Shown piece by piece: positions 14,876 through 22,312 of a stretch of 23,277 nt of DNA. How positions within the stretch are numbered: position 1 is the stretch's first letter; every line of letters begins with the position of its first letter. Source of the DNA: Candidatus Nanohalarchaeota archaeon (GTDB taxonomy: Archaea > EX4484-52); assembly GCA_030632385.1 (NCBI GenBank), contig DAOVUW010000005.1, positions 1 through 23,277 on the forward strand. Direction: 5' to 3'. The notes beneath the pieces were generated by a model, which worked only from the letters and a program-made list of their open reading frames with translations, searched no databases and was not told where the DNA came from. The translations under genes were made by a program, and so were the position numbers.

Positions 14876-14932
14876 CTGATATAACAACCTTGCAAATACA
14901 ATCACCTTTTCTCTTTCTATGAATAAATTCAT

Positions 14933-15322
14933 TCAATCATCAAAAAAGTTTTTTTTCCTGTGTTTTTTAATAGATATTGAAAGACCATCGAAAAAAGTCT
15001 CTGCACGCTTGGATTTTACATAATATCTTTTTTCTTCTACTTCTATCATGCCTACGCCAACTAATTTGTTTATCATGGTATAATATGTGGTTTTGGAGAT
15101 ATTTTTGTCTTTGCAGTAATCACACCATCTTTCTCTTTCAAAATAATCTCTACTGTCATTATGTTCCATTCTTTTTAGGAAATCTTTTGCTAAAGAAGGA
15201 AGTATGATGTTTTGTTTACCTCTGTAGAGTGATTCTAAAAAAAAATCGAAATTAGGCTCTTTAAGAGGGCATACAGTTATGGTTGTTTTGTATTTTTTCG
15301 ATTCTCCATCATCATCGTCCAT
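14933..15322 (-). CDS. Winged-helix DNA-binding protein
   Basis: A 129-residue protein with an acidic opening (MDDDDGESKK) and a C-terminal winged-helix region. The helix around FERERWCDYCKD is followed by the turn and recognition helix KNISKTTYYTMINKLVGVGM, a wing IEVEEKRYYVKS, and a basic tail (SIKKHRKKNFFDD). The middle (about 25-55) is helical and of unknown role. C67 and C70 in WCDYC are close together, but no second pair for zinc binding is seen. The start fits the TATA element shared with Sec61-beta. Its targets are unknown. Function beyond DNA binding cannot be inferred. Confidence 0.7.
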   Translation of the reverse strand: MDDDDGESKKYKTTITVCPLKEPNFDFFLESLYRGKQNIILPSLAKDFLKRMEHNDSRDYFERERWCDYCKDKNISKTTYYTMINKLVGVGMIEVEEKRYYVKSKRAETFFDGLSISIKKHRKKNFFDD

Positions 15323-15344
15323 AATTATATAAGAATTGGAAAAG

Positions 15345-15372
15345 CATATAAATATATCTTTATTTATAGGTT
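15345..15372. promoter_or_regulatory. Bidirectional TATA element (wHTH / Sec61-beta)
   Basis: CATATAAATAT (15345-15355) reads as a TATA box on both strands. Its centre is about 24 bases from the Sec61-beta ATG at 15373 and about 27 from the winged-helix ATG at 15322. One element could thus drive two leaderless transcripts in opposite directions. No other TATA-like sequence in the 50-base gap is as well placed. Confidence 0.5.
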
Positions 15373-15531
15373 ATGGCTAAAGAAAAAAAACAACTCCCTT
15401 TTTCTCAGGCAGGACTTGTAAATTATACTGGAGAAATTAAATCCGGACTTATAATAAAGCCAGAGTATGTTATTATCATAGCAGTCATAATTGTTTTTAT
15501 TGAAATTGCTCTGTGGAAAGGAGTATTGTAA
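15373..15531 (+). CDS. Preprotein translocase subunit Sec61-beta (SecG-type)
   Basis: A 52-residue tail-anchored protein, the small third subunit of the archaeal Sec translocon, which associates with SecY and SecE in the cytoplasmic membrane. The cytoplasmic part contains the family signature PFSQAGLVNYTGEIKSGLII followed by KPEY, corresponding to P-x-S-x-A-G-L-x-x-[YF] and the K-I-x-P segment. It ends with one transmembrane helix (VIIIAVIIVFIEIALW, about 33-48). Length and layout agree with archaeal Sec61-beta. It has no ribosome binding site and sits 24 bases behind a TATA box, so it is probably leaderless. The stop is followed at once by the stop of the convergent pilin-like gene. Confidence 0.9.
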   Translation: MAKEKKQLPFSQAGLVNYTGEIKSGLIIKPEYVIIIAVIIVFIEIALWKGVL

Positions 15532-16302
15532 TCAATCTTCTCTTATTATATCGTAATTCTTTGTGCTGACTCCTATTATTCTGGATGTTCTTAATCCAAC
15601 ATATTCCACTACTGCTTTTGTTGGAACCGTTGCAGTAAAAGTCAAGGTAATTGTATTTGTTGCTGCACCTATTTGCGTATCTTTTGTGTAAAATACAAAC
15701 CCTGTTGATTCTTCAGAATTTATAATTTGAGCGCTTGCAGGATTCGTAAGTCTTAGAGAGAGAGAATTGTCTGCTTTAATCATTAAGTCAATAATAGGAA
15801 ATTCACCTAAATTTAAAGCAAGGTTGTTGTATGTTAAATCAACAGTATATGGAGCTGCAGTAAAATCAAGTTCTAGTTTATTGTCCGCATAATTGGCGTT
15901 GGCCCCGGCAGTTGCTACAACAGGTCTTTCTCTGTTAAACCCGTCAAAAAATCCAAATTCCCCAGAATATTTTAAATCGTGATATTTATTGAGCAGCATT
16001 TTTTGATGTGTATGCGTAATCATATCTATATTTCTATTTACTTCTTCTTCATCTACAGCATCTTTTATTGCATAATTGTATGAATTCGTATATGAAAAAT
16101 AAGACCGTTTCAATGACGAATCCTGTTTATCAATTGATGTTTTTATGTCTCTTATATTGGCAAACAAAGAAGAAAATATCAAGACAATAATAACTGCTGT
16201 TATAATGAAGAATTGCGCTTTTTTTTGTTTTTTCATACTATTTTTTAATCTATGTTTTTTGTTCATTTGGTGTGGTTTTATAACAACTTTTTGTTTATCC
16301 AT
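15532..16302 (-). CDS. Large pilin-like / class III signal secreted protein
   Basis: A 256-residue protein with a basic leader ending KKQKKA (A29), then QFFIITAVIIVLIFSSLF, which is a class III-type signal and anchor helix (about 31-48). A long helical region (about 50-115, rich in D, N and K) follows. The C-terminal half is beta-rich (ELDFTAAPYTVDLTYNNLAL, NTITLTFTATVPTKAVVEYV), like the immunoglobulin-type fold of secreted archaeal proteins. The mature position-5 glutamate is missing. ATG 16302 gives a long leader. An in-frame ATG at 16236 would give the more usual MKKQKKA opening, but 16302 is better placed relative to the TATA-like GATATAAAA at about 16342-16350. It stands apart from the other pilin unit. 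Its role is unknown; surface or filament association is inferred. Confidence 0.7.
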   Translation of the reverse strand: MDKQKVVIKPHQMNKKHRLKNSMKKQKKAQFFIITAVIIVLIFSSLFANIRDIKTSIDKQDSSLKRSYFSYTNSYNYAIKDAVDEEEVNRNIDMITHTHQKMLLNKYHDLKYSGEFGFFDGFNRERPVVATAGANANYADNKLELDFTAAPYTVDLTYNNLALNLGEFPIIDLMIKADNSLSLRLTNPASAQIINSEESTGFVFYTKDTQIGAATNTITLTFTATVPTKAVVEYVGLRTSRIIGVSTKNYDIIRED

Positions 16303-16348
16303 TACTTTTTTCTTTTCTTTTTCGAATAAGATAATTGTTCTGTTTTTT

Positions 16349-16375
16349 ATATCGCAAATAAAATATTTGTGATAT
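16349..16375. promoter_or_regulatory. Palindrome upstream of the large pilin-like gene
   Basis: ATATCGCAAATA (16349-16360) and TATTTGTGATAT (16364-16375) form 12-base arms with one mismatch and a three-base spacer. Read on the minus strand, the proximal arm merges with the TATA-like GATATAAAA that serves the gene starting at 16302. This position suits an operator that occludes the promoter. It could instead be an RNA hairpin. Confidence 0.45.
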
Positions 16376-16376
16376 G

Positions 16377-16418
16377 AAAATCCTACTGCGAAACTAATTC
16401 AAATTCGCAGGATTTTTT
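16377..16418 (-). terminator. Hairpin terminator after the cysteine-rich microgene
   Basis: TGCGAA (16387-16392) pairs with TTCGCA (16404-16409), and AAAATCC (16377-16383) with GGATTTT (16410-16416). A TAC bulge and an 11-base loop complete a 13-pair stem. It starts only a few bases beyond the microgene stop at 16421. T runs follow on both strands (six T on plus), so it can act in both directions. It is the strongest hairpin in the window. Confidence 0.65.
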
Positions 16419-16420
16419 GT

Positions 16421-16507
16421 TTAACAACAACCGCATGAACTACAGCAACTCGAACAAAAATCTTCTTTTTTCACTTTCTTTTTCACTTCTTTTTTTTCTT
16501 CTGACAT
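16421..16507 (-). CDS. 28-residue cysteine-rich microprotein
   Basis: A minus-strand ORF from ATG 16507-16505 to TAA 16423-16421. It encodes MSEEKKEVKKKVKKED, then F and CSSCCSSCGCC. The first 16 residues are a charged, K/E-rich stretch, and the last 11 include six cysteines. Expression is supported by a strong ribosome binding site, AAGGTGA (16518-16512), four bases before the ATG. TATA-like elements upstream (about 16541-16549) and a stable hairpin just after the stop add support. The tail may bind a metal (Zn, Cu, Fe-S) or form disulfides. No family is recognised. It diverges from the RFC small-subunit gene. The alternative is a regulatory leader peptide, but no downstream gene is close enough. 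Confidence 0.62.
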   Translation of the reverse strand: MSEEKKEVKKKVKKEDFCSSCCSSCGCC

Positions 16508-16591
16508 ATTTTCACCTTTTTTATATAATATTGAATAAAAATTTATATAACTTATTATTTACTTTTAAAAAATTAAATAGCATATGATTGT

Positions 16592-17536
16592 ATGATTGAA
16601 ATCTGGACAGAAAAATATCGTCCAAATACATTAAAAGATGTAGTTGGTCAAAGCAATATAACCAAAACCTTAATTTCTTTTGTAAATAAAAAAAGTCTTC
16701 CTCACTTGATGTTTAGCGGTCCTGCCGGTGTTGGTAAAACTACAAGTGCAATGTGCATTGCAAAAGATTTGTGGGGAGAAAGCTGGAAATCTAATTTTTA
16801 CGAAACAAATGCTTCTGATGAGAGGGGAATAAATGTAATAAGAGATAAAATAAAACAATATGCAAAAATAAAACCATTGGGTTCTGATTTTAAGATTATT
16901 TTTCTTGATGAATGCGACGCGCTTACACGAGATGCGCAGCAGGCGTTAAGAAGGATAATGGAGCAGTATACAAATACGACAAGATTTATTCTCTCATGCA
17001 ATTATTCTTCAAATGTCATTCCTCCGATTCAATCCCGTTGTGCTGTTTTCAGATTCAAAAAAACACAGGACAAAGATATTCAAAAGCACATAAAGAGCAT
17101 CGCGGAAAAAGAGCAATTAGAAATTGATAATGATGCTGTTGGGTTGATTGGAGAAATTAGCGATGGAGATATAAGAAGTGCTATTAATTTGCTCCAGTGT
17201 GCTTCTGTGGATGGAAAAAAAATCACAAAAAATACTATTTCTTCTATTAGCGGAACGCTCATGCACGATGAAGTAAAAGATATAGTCAATTATGCTCTTC
17301 AAAAAGATTTCATAAAAGCACGAAAAATGCTTATGAACCAGATGATTGAAAAAGGAGTTAGCGGGTTAGAAATAATAAAAGCAATAAACCGTTATATCTG
17401 GACTATAGATATAGCGGAAGAATTGAAGATAAAAATAGTGATACTGCTCGGGGAGTTTGAATTCAGGATTGCTGAAGGTGGAAGAGAAGATATACAAATA
17501 GAGGCATTTCTGGCAAATTTAGCTGATTTGAAGTAA
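16592..17536 (+). CDS. rfcS: Replication factor C small subunit (clamp loader)
   Basis: A 314-residue AAA+ ATPase that loads the PCNA sliding clamp with the RFC large subunit. It starts MIEIWTEKYRPNTLKDVVGQ, the RFC box I consensus. It has Walker A GPAGVGKT (43-50), the ASDERGI RFC box, Walker B with DECD (106-109), the box LTRDAQQALRRIMEQ and the SRC motif (148-150), followed by the helical collar domain. All ATPase residues are intact and the length is normal. The RFC large subunit is not next to it. The intergenic region with the divergent cysteine-rich microgene is A/T rich; CTTTTAAAAAATT about 20-30 bases upstream is a possible TATA box. Confidence 0.95.
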   Translation: MIEIWTEKYRPNTLKDVVGQSNITKTLISFVNKKSLPHLMFSGPAGVGKTTSAMCIAKDLWGESWKSNFYETNASDERGINVIRDKIKQYAKIKPLGSDFKIIFLDECDALTRDAQQALRRIMEQYTNTTRFILSCNYSSNVIPPIQSRCAVFRFKKTQDKDIQKHIKSIAEKEQLEIDNDAVGLIGEISDGDIRSAINLLQCASVDGKKITKNTISSISGTLMHDEVKDIVNYALQKDFIKARKMLMNQMIEKGVSGLEIIKAINRYIWTIDIAEELKIKIVILLGEFEFRIAEGGREDIQIEAFLANLADLK

Positions 17537-17627
17537 AAATTATAAAAATCTGTAATTACTATTATAATGAGAAAAAATCATACGAACTTTGGGAAAATAA
17601 GTTCAAAACAGTAAATAATTTATTATT

Positions 17628-18239
17628 ATGAAAAAAATAATCCTGATATTGTTGCTATTGAGTTTATCCTTAATAACAGTTGTAGCATGGGGTGATTGCC
17701 CTCGTGGAGAAGTTTTATGTGAAGGCGAATGTGGATTGTTTGTTGATATAGATAATGATGGAATATGCGACCATTCGCAGCCCGCCCCAAAAGATAGAAA
17801 TAGCAATACAACTGACCAAGTAACAGAAGAAGAAATCCAAGAGGACAAGTATGGATTGGAAACAATTGCAGCAAACGATATTGCTTTGTCGGTAAAAACA
17901 GGGACTCAAGAACAACAGGGAAGAATTTATCATCTTTTGCCAATTTCTTTATTTTTAACTAGTTTATATCTCATCAGTCATTTTTTATCAAAGAAAAAAA
18001 TCATAAGCATTGCTGATCACAGAAAAATTTGGAATATTTTATTGCTTATTAGTTTTTTAATATCCGCAATATTGGGAATTTTATTAGTCGTAAAAATTAA
18101 TTTCGGCACAGTAATTCCCTTACTGTTTAATACTCTATTCTGGCATGTTGAAATTGGCATAGCAATGACCGCAATTTCTGTATTCCATATATTGTGGCAT
18201 TGGGCGTATTTCAAGAATATGTTTAAAATCAAAAAATGA
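17628..18239 (+). CDS. Membrane protein resembling DUF4405 flavinylation-associated cytochrome
   Basis: A 203-residue protein. A cleavable-type signal (MKKIILILLLLSLSLITVVA, about 1-20) precedes a short exported domain with four cysteines (C24, C31, C35, C47) and an acidic loop DIDNDGICD (40-48). That loop has the D-x-D-x-D-G calcium-binding pattern. A charged linker follows, then three hydrophobic helices (about 102-119, 134-155, 163-196). The last contains WHVEIGIAMTAISVFHILWH, with H173, H187 and H191. This resembles the DUF4405 (PF14358) family of flavinylation-associated cytochromes, and the CPRGEV...CGLFVDIDNDGICDHSQ segment resembles one found with membrane redox proteins. Heme or electron-transfer roles are therefore plausible but rest on recalled pattern. 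It is a lone gene with no flavin-transferase neighbour. Confidence 0.55.
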   Translation: MKKIILILLLLSLSLITVVAWGDCPRGEVLCEGECGLFVDIDNDGICDHSQPAPKDRNSNTTDQVTEEEIQEDKYGLETIAANDIALSVKTGTQEQQGRIYHLLPISLFLTSLYLISHFLSKKKIISIADHRKIWNILLLISFLISAILGILLVVKINFGTVIPLLFNTLFWHVEIGIAMTAISVFHILWHWAYFKNMFKIKK

Positions 18240-18349
18240 GGAAATATTATTTTTGAATATTGTACTAATTGTGTACTTTATACACAGTAAAATAATTTAT
18301 ATGCAACAAAGAAATAAAAACTTAAAAAAGATACTTTATCTATAATTTT

Positions 18350-19771
18350 ATGATAGATGAAGATATTATTGATTTTGTTATTAAGCGTCTTGAATTGCAG
18401 GGCGCCAGTTATGTGGAAGCAAGATTAGAGGAAACCACAAAAAGTGGATTCATATTAAAGAATGGGAATCTTGACGGAACATTTTTTGAGGAAATGAGCG
18501 GAATAGGGGTTAGATATCTCATAGATAATGCATTGGGTTTTATAGCGACAAATAATTTAGATAAAACTAATTTAAATGAAAAAATAAAAAAATCTGTAAA
18601 TACAGTAAAATCTGCGGGCAAATTGAATGAGAAAATAAATCTGACTTCTGAGAAAGCAGTAAAAAAAGAATATTCTGTAGATGAAAAAATTAAATTATTC
18701 GATATGGATTTATCTGAAAAAATTAAAGGCGTTAATGAAATAGACAAAGAATTAAGGGATCCAAACCTTAGTTTGAAAGAAAGATATTTGTCTTACCACG
18801 ATGCTAAGACGACAGAACATCTGATTACAAATGAAGGGGTTAACATAAAGGCAACAGTGCCACGTTTGAATCTTTTTTATATTCTTTCCACACAATGCGG
18901 TCATAAAAGTACACAGAGAATGTGGGATTATGGAAATACAGGAGGTTTTGAATTTTTTGAAAAATGGAATCTTTCTGAAGTTTTAAAAAATGAAGCAGGA
19001 AAATTAAGGGATTCTCTTGATTATGGAAAAGAAACTCCTGTGGGCTGTATGGATGTTATTGTAGCACCGGAAGTTACAGGAATTATGGTTCATGAAAGTG
19101 CAGGGCACCCTTATGAAGCAGATAGAATTTTTGGAAGAGAAGCAGCGCAGGCAGGAGAATCTTTCATAAATGAAAAAATGATAGGACAGGAAATAGGCAA
19201 TGAAATTGTCAATGTAGTTGATGATTCCACAATTCCAAATACTAATGGTTTTTTTCTTTATGACAATGAAGGTGTTGAGAGCCAAAGAAAATATTTGATA
19301 AAATCAGGAAAAATAAATGAATTTTTACATAACAGAGCAACAGCGTCAGAGATGGGTTTGGAAAAAAGCAATGGTTCTTCCAGAGCCACGCAATATGATT
19401 TAGAAACTATTGTCAGAATGTCGAATACATTTCTTTTGCCCGGAGATTGTAGTGAAGAAGAATTGATTGAAGAAGTTAAAAAAGGCATTTATCTCAAAAA
19501 TTTTATGGAATGGAACATAGATGACAAACGATTAAATCAAAGATATGTTGGCGCAGAAGCGTATTTAATAGAAGACGGAAAACTTACTTCTCAAATTGTA
19601 AATCCATCAATTGAAATAACAACACCTCAATTATGGAAATCTGTAGAGAACATTGCAAATAATACAGAACTTCATTCTGGAACTTGCGGTAAAGGAGAGC
19701 CAATGCAGGGAATCCCGGTAACATTTGGTGGACCTTCAATGAAGTTGAAAAATATATCAGTGAAAAGGTAA
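18350..19771 (+). CDS. tldD: TldD-family metalloprotease
   Basis: A 473-residue TldD (PmbA/TldD family, peptidase U62) subunit. It is the catalytic half of the TldD/TldE heterodimer, which trims small peptides in bacteria and is widely kept in archaea. The zinc motif HESAGH (H248, E249, H253) lies in VAPEVTGIMVHESAGHPYEA, and the third-ligand region CGKGEPMQGIPVTFGG is near the end. The opening (VIKRLELQGASYVEARLEE) is typical. TldE follows with a five-base gap, so they form one operon. The 110-base upstream gap contains TGTGTA-CTTTA-TACACA (6-base arms) and a TATA-like ACTTTATCT near the start. In archaea the natural substrate is not established. Confidence 0.93.
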   Translation: MIDEDIIDFVIKRLELQGASYVEARLEETTKSGFILKNGNLDGTFFEEMSGIGVRYLIDNALGFIATNNLDKTNLNEKIKKSVNTVKSAGKLNEKINLTSEKAVKKEYSVDEKIKLFDMDLSEKIKGVNEIDKELRDPNLSLKERYLSYHDAKTTEHLITNEGVNIKATVPRLNLFYILSTQCGHKSTQRMWDYGNTGGFEFFEKWNLSEVLKNEAGKLRDSLDYGKETPVGCMDVIVAPEVTGIMVHESAGHPYEADRIFGREAAQAGESFINEKMIGQEIGNEIVNVVDDSTIPNTNGFFLYDNEGVESQRKYLIKSGKINEFLHNRATASEMGLEKSNGSSRATQYDLETIVRMSNTFLLPGDCSEEELIEEVKKGIYLKNFMEWNIDDKRLNQRYVGAEAYLIEDGKLTSQIVNPSIEITTPQLWKSVENIANNTELHSGTCGKGEPMQGIPVTFGGPSMKLKNISVKR

Positions 19772-19776
19772 AAAAT

Positions 19777-21099
19777 ATGGATGAATTTAAATCAGAATAT
19801 CTCATTAGCGAACTTAAAAGAAAAGGAGCAGATGATGTAATTGTATCCTTGGACAAAGTTTACACAACACAGATAAAATTTGTAAATAATAAGATATGCA
19901 ATTCAATAATAGAAGAGGAAACAAGAGCAACAGTTTTTGCCGCAATTGAAAAAAAAATTGTTTTTATGTCATTTAAAGGCAATCATGATTTGAACAAGAT
20001 TGCAAATAAAATAGCAGAAATGTCAAAATACATACAACCAAATAAAGAATATGGGGGAATTGCCAAAGGACCTTTCAAATATAGAGAACATACATGTTTT
20101 GATGAAAATATCAATACTTCTAATTTTGCAGATATTGTAGAAAGAGGAATAAACACAGCACTAAAGAGTGGTGCAAAAAGAGCAAGTGGTACTTTTAGAG
20201 CAGAGGTTTATGAAAACCAAACCATCACATCCAATAATGTTAATATATCTGAAAAAGGAACAAAAGCGTATTTATCATTGAGAGTATTTGTTGATCAATA
20301 TGCATCTGGTCATGATGTATCTGTGTCAAGAAAACTTTCGCAAATCAATCCTGAGGAAACTGCAAAAAATGCTGTAAAAATAGCTATTGCTGCTCAGAAA
20401 CCAAAGGAACTAAACTGCGGAAGATACGATGTTGTTTTTTCATCATTGCCTGCTGCAGATATACTCGATCAAGTCGGCATGGCATCTTCATGTTACTCTG
20501 TTGATGCAGGTCTGTCATGCTTCAAAGATAAAATAAATAAAAGAGTGGCGTCTGAAAAAGTAAATCTATATGATGACGGAACTATTAAAACAGGAATCGA
20601 TGCAACTCTTTATGATGCAGAAGGTATGCCAACACAAAGAACCCCAATAATAGAAGAAGGAATATTGAAAACATATCTCCATAATACTTCAACTGCAAAA
20701 AGATACAATACCACTACAACAGCCAATGCCGGTCTAATTGAACCATTACCGACAACAATTGTATTGAAAGAAGGAAATCTCAGTCAGGACGAAATGATTA
20801 AACGCATTGAAAAAGGATTACTGGTAACAAATGTCTGGTACACAAGATTTCAAAACTACAATACCGGAGATTTTTCAACAATCCCTCGTGATGGCATCTT
20901 TTATGTTGAAAATGGAAAAATAAAATATCCTGTAAAAGAGATAAGAATAAAAGCAAATATTATTGATTTTTTATCCAATATCGCTGAAGTTGGAAATGAT
21001 ACAAAACAAATACTATCATGGAGTGTTGAGAGCCCTGTCTTTTGTCCGTCTATTTTGGTAAAAAATATCGAAGTAACAAAACCAGATATTATCTGCTAA
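19777..21099 (+). CDS. pmbA: TldE/PmbA, non-catalytic partner of TldD
   Basis: A 440-residue PmbA/TldE-family protein, partner of the preceding TldD. It has the same overall fold: an N-terminal segment around LISELKRKGADDVIVSLDKV, a middle beta sandwich with LSLRVFVDQYASGHDVSVSR, and a C-terminal barrel including YDAEGMPTQRTPIIEEGILK and NAGLIEPLPTTIVLKEG. The HExxxH zinc motif is absent, as expected for TldE, which shapes the active cavity with TldD. AAGGT eight bases before ATG 19777 (GAAAAGGTAAAAAAT) is a possible ribosome binding site. It is co-transcribed with tldD. A run of eight T follows its stop. Confidence 0.92.
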   Translation: MDEFKSEYLISELKRKGADDVIVSLDKVYTTQIKFVNNKICNSIIEEETRATVFAAIEKKIVFMSFKGNHDLNKIANKIAEMSKYIQPNKEYGGIAKGPFKYREHTCFDENINTSNFADIVERGINTALKSGAKRASGTFRAEVYENQTITSNNVNISEKGTKAYLSLRVFVDQYASGHDVSVSRKLSQINPEETAKNAVKIAIAAQKPKELNCGRYDVVFSSLPAADILDQVGMASSCYSVDAGLSCFKDKINKRVASEKVNLYDDGTIKTGIDATLYDAEGMPTQRTPIIEEGILKTYLHNTSTAKRYNTTTTANAGLIEPLPTTIVLKEGNLSQDEMIKRIEKGLLVTNVWYTRFQNYNTGDFSTIPRDGIFYVENGKIKYPVKEIRIKANIIDFLSNIAEVGNDTKQILSWSVESPVFCPSILVKNIEVTKPDIIC

Positions 21100-21101
21100 T
21101 A

Positions 21102-21109
21102 TTTTTTTT
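21102..21109 (+). terminator. T-run terminator after tldE
   Basis: Eight consecutive T immediately follow the tldE stop, the simplest form of archaeal intrinsic terminator. No stable hairpin precedes it. Confidence 0.4.
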
Positions 21110-21130
21110 AAAGGACAAAGACAAAAACAA

Positions 21131-21168
21131 TAAAAGAGCCTTACGCAACTTACTACTTTTAATGCATA
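21131..21168 (+). repeat. Short dispersed repeat, copy 2
   Basis: TAAAAGAGCCTTAC, then GCAACTTACTACTTTTAATG and CATA, matches copy 1 at 4628-4665 except for a two-base insertion (GC) and a few substitutions. The block 21153-21166 is identical. The TAAAAG/CTTTTA inverted pair (21131-21136 and 21156-21161) is kept. Like copy 1 it lies 3' of one gene and 5' of a promoter, here between tldE and eL8. Confidence 0.6.
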
Positions 21169-21200
21169 GAAATTGCCATATGCTACTTACATAATTTCTA
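21167..21200. other. Stem-loop next to repeat copy 2
   Basis: TAGAAATT (21167-21174) and AATTTCTA (21193-21200) are perfect 8-base arms around an 18-base loop. The stem starts inside the end of the repeat. Copy 1 has no matching hairpin, so it belongs to this locus rather than to the repeat. A TATA-like TTTATATAAA (21231-21240) for the eL8 gene lies just downstream. Confidence 0.45.
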
Positions 21201-21263
21201 CACAATAAGAAAACCTTTTAAAATAATAGTTTATATAAAATCAAATGAGAACAAGGTGGTTCA

Positions 21264-21626
21264 ATGACATTAGAAAAAATACTCGGGTTCAGTACCCCAA
21301 AAGAAATATCAGAGAAAGTATATAGTATTCTCGACTCTTCGAAAGAAATTGCTAAGACAAGAAAAGGCGTTAATGAAGCTACAAAATCGATTGAAAGAGG
21401 AAATGCAAAATTAGTTGTAATAGCAGAAGACATAACTCCGCAGGAATTGATAATGCACATACCTGTACTGTGCAAAGAAAAAGAGATTCCATTTATGTCT
21501 GTTCCAAGTAAACAGGAATTAGGACTTTGCGTAGGTCTTAAAGTTGCAACAAGTTGTATTGTTGTAGAAGATGAAACTATAATTAAAGATAACAGCAAGT
21601 TAATAGCTGACATTAAAAACTTATGA
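21264..21626 (+). CDS. rpl7ae: Ribosomal protein eL8 (L7Ae)
   Basis: A 120-residue L7Ae-family RNA-binding protein. It is a 50S ribosomal protein that also binds K-turns in C/D and H/ACA guide RNPs and RNase P. The RNA-binding core is clear: RKGVNEATKSIERGNAKLVV, VIAEDITPQELIMHIPVLC, and the VPSKQELG segment. Length and sequence are typical. It has one of the few recognisable ribosome binding sites here, AGGTGG (21254-21259), four bases before the ATG, and a TATA box at about 21231-21240, which implies a short leader. The Rrp4 gene overlaps it by four bases (ATGA). Confidence 0.95.
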   Translation: MTLEKILGFSTPKEISEKVYSILDSSKEIAKTRKGVNEATKSIERGNAKLVVIAEDITPQELIMHIPVLCKEKEIPFMSVPSKQELGLCVGLKVATSCIVVEDETIIKDNSKLIADIKNL

Positions 21627-22312
21627 GTCCAGAAACAAAAGAAAATCCTATAGAATATAGAAGAACAGCAATTATAGGAGAAGAATTAAAAGACGACATC
21701 AATATAATTTCAGGTTTTGGAACATATAGGGAAAATTCTAAAATATTTTCGAAATATGTTGGTTTTGTAAAAGAAAAAGATAATATAATTTACGTAAGTC
21801 CATTAAACAGTGTGTACTTACCAAAAAAAGATGATTTTGTGATAGGACAAATCACCAGATCTGGTTACAATAACTGGTCTGTTGATATAAACAGTCCTTT
21901 TGAGGCAATGCTTCCTATTTATGAAATAAGAGAATATGTAAAGGATGGAGAAGACATTGAGAAATATTATAAAATTGGAGATGTTCTCTACATCAACGTA
22001 TGTGCTGTAACAAAATCCAGATTTGTAAATGTAAGTATGAAAAATAATGCATGCAAAAAATTATATGATGGAAGAATAATTCCTGTTATGCCTTCACGAG
22101 TGCAGAGAGTAATTGGAAGACAAGGCTCAATGATAAAGTTAATAACGCAAAAAACAGGATGCAATATAACTGTAGGACAAAATGGACTTATATGGATAAA
22201 AGGAGAAAATACAGAATTGGCCATAAAAGCAGTTCGTTTTGTTGAAAAAAATTTTATCGAAAGGCAATTGACAAAAAAGCTGGAAGAAAAATTAACAAAT
22301 AACGAGTTTTAA
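21623..22312 (+). CDS. rrp4: Exosome complex RNA-binding subunit Rrp4
   Basis: A 229-residue Rrp4, a cap subunit of the archaeal RNA exosome that guides RNA into the Rrp41/Rrp42 ring. Domains in order are an N-terminal beta domain (about 10-60, including GFGTYRENSKIFSKYVGFV), an S1 domain (about 65-140, FVIGQITRSGYNNWSVDIN), and a KH-type domain (about 150-215). The KH part is RVQRVIGRQGSMIKLITQKT with the G-x-x-G loop GRQG. The start overlaps the eL8 stop (ATGA), so they are coupled. In many archaea rrp4 precedes rrp41 and rrp42; here 16S rRNA follows instead, so those partners lie elsewhere. Confidence 0.93.
   Translation: MSPETKENPIEYRRTAIIGEELKDDINIISGFGTYRENSKIFSKYVGFVKEKDNIIYVSPLNSVYLPKKDDFVIGQITRSGYNNWSVDINSPFEAMLPIYEIREYVKDGEDIEKYYKIGDVLYINVCAVTKSRFVNVSMKNNACKKLYDGRIIPVMPSRVQRVIGRQGSMIKLITQKTGCNITVGQNGLIWIKGENTELAIKAVRFVEKNFIERQLTKKLEEKLTNNEF

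Noticed and set aside
16583..16594. Three-codon ATG-ATT-GTA-TGA just before rfcS
   Set aside because: It is too short to support as an upstream regulatory ORF; the rfcS ATG overlaps its stop by chance in repetitive A/T sequence.
21218..21613. Minus-strand 131-codon open frame
   Set aside because: It is antisense to the eL8 gene, which has full-length family similarity.
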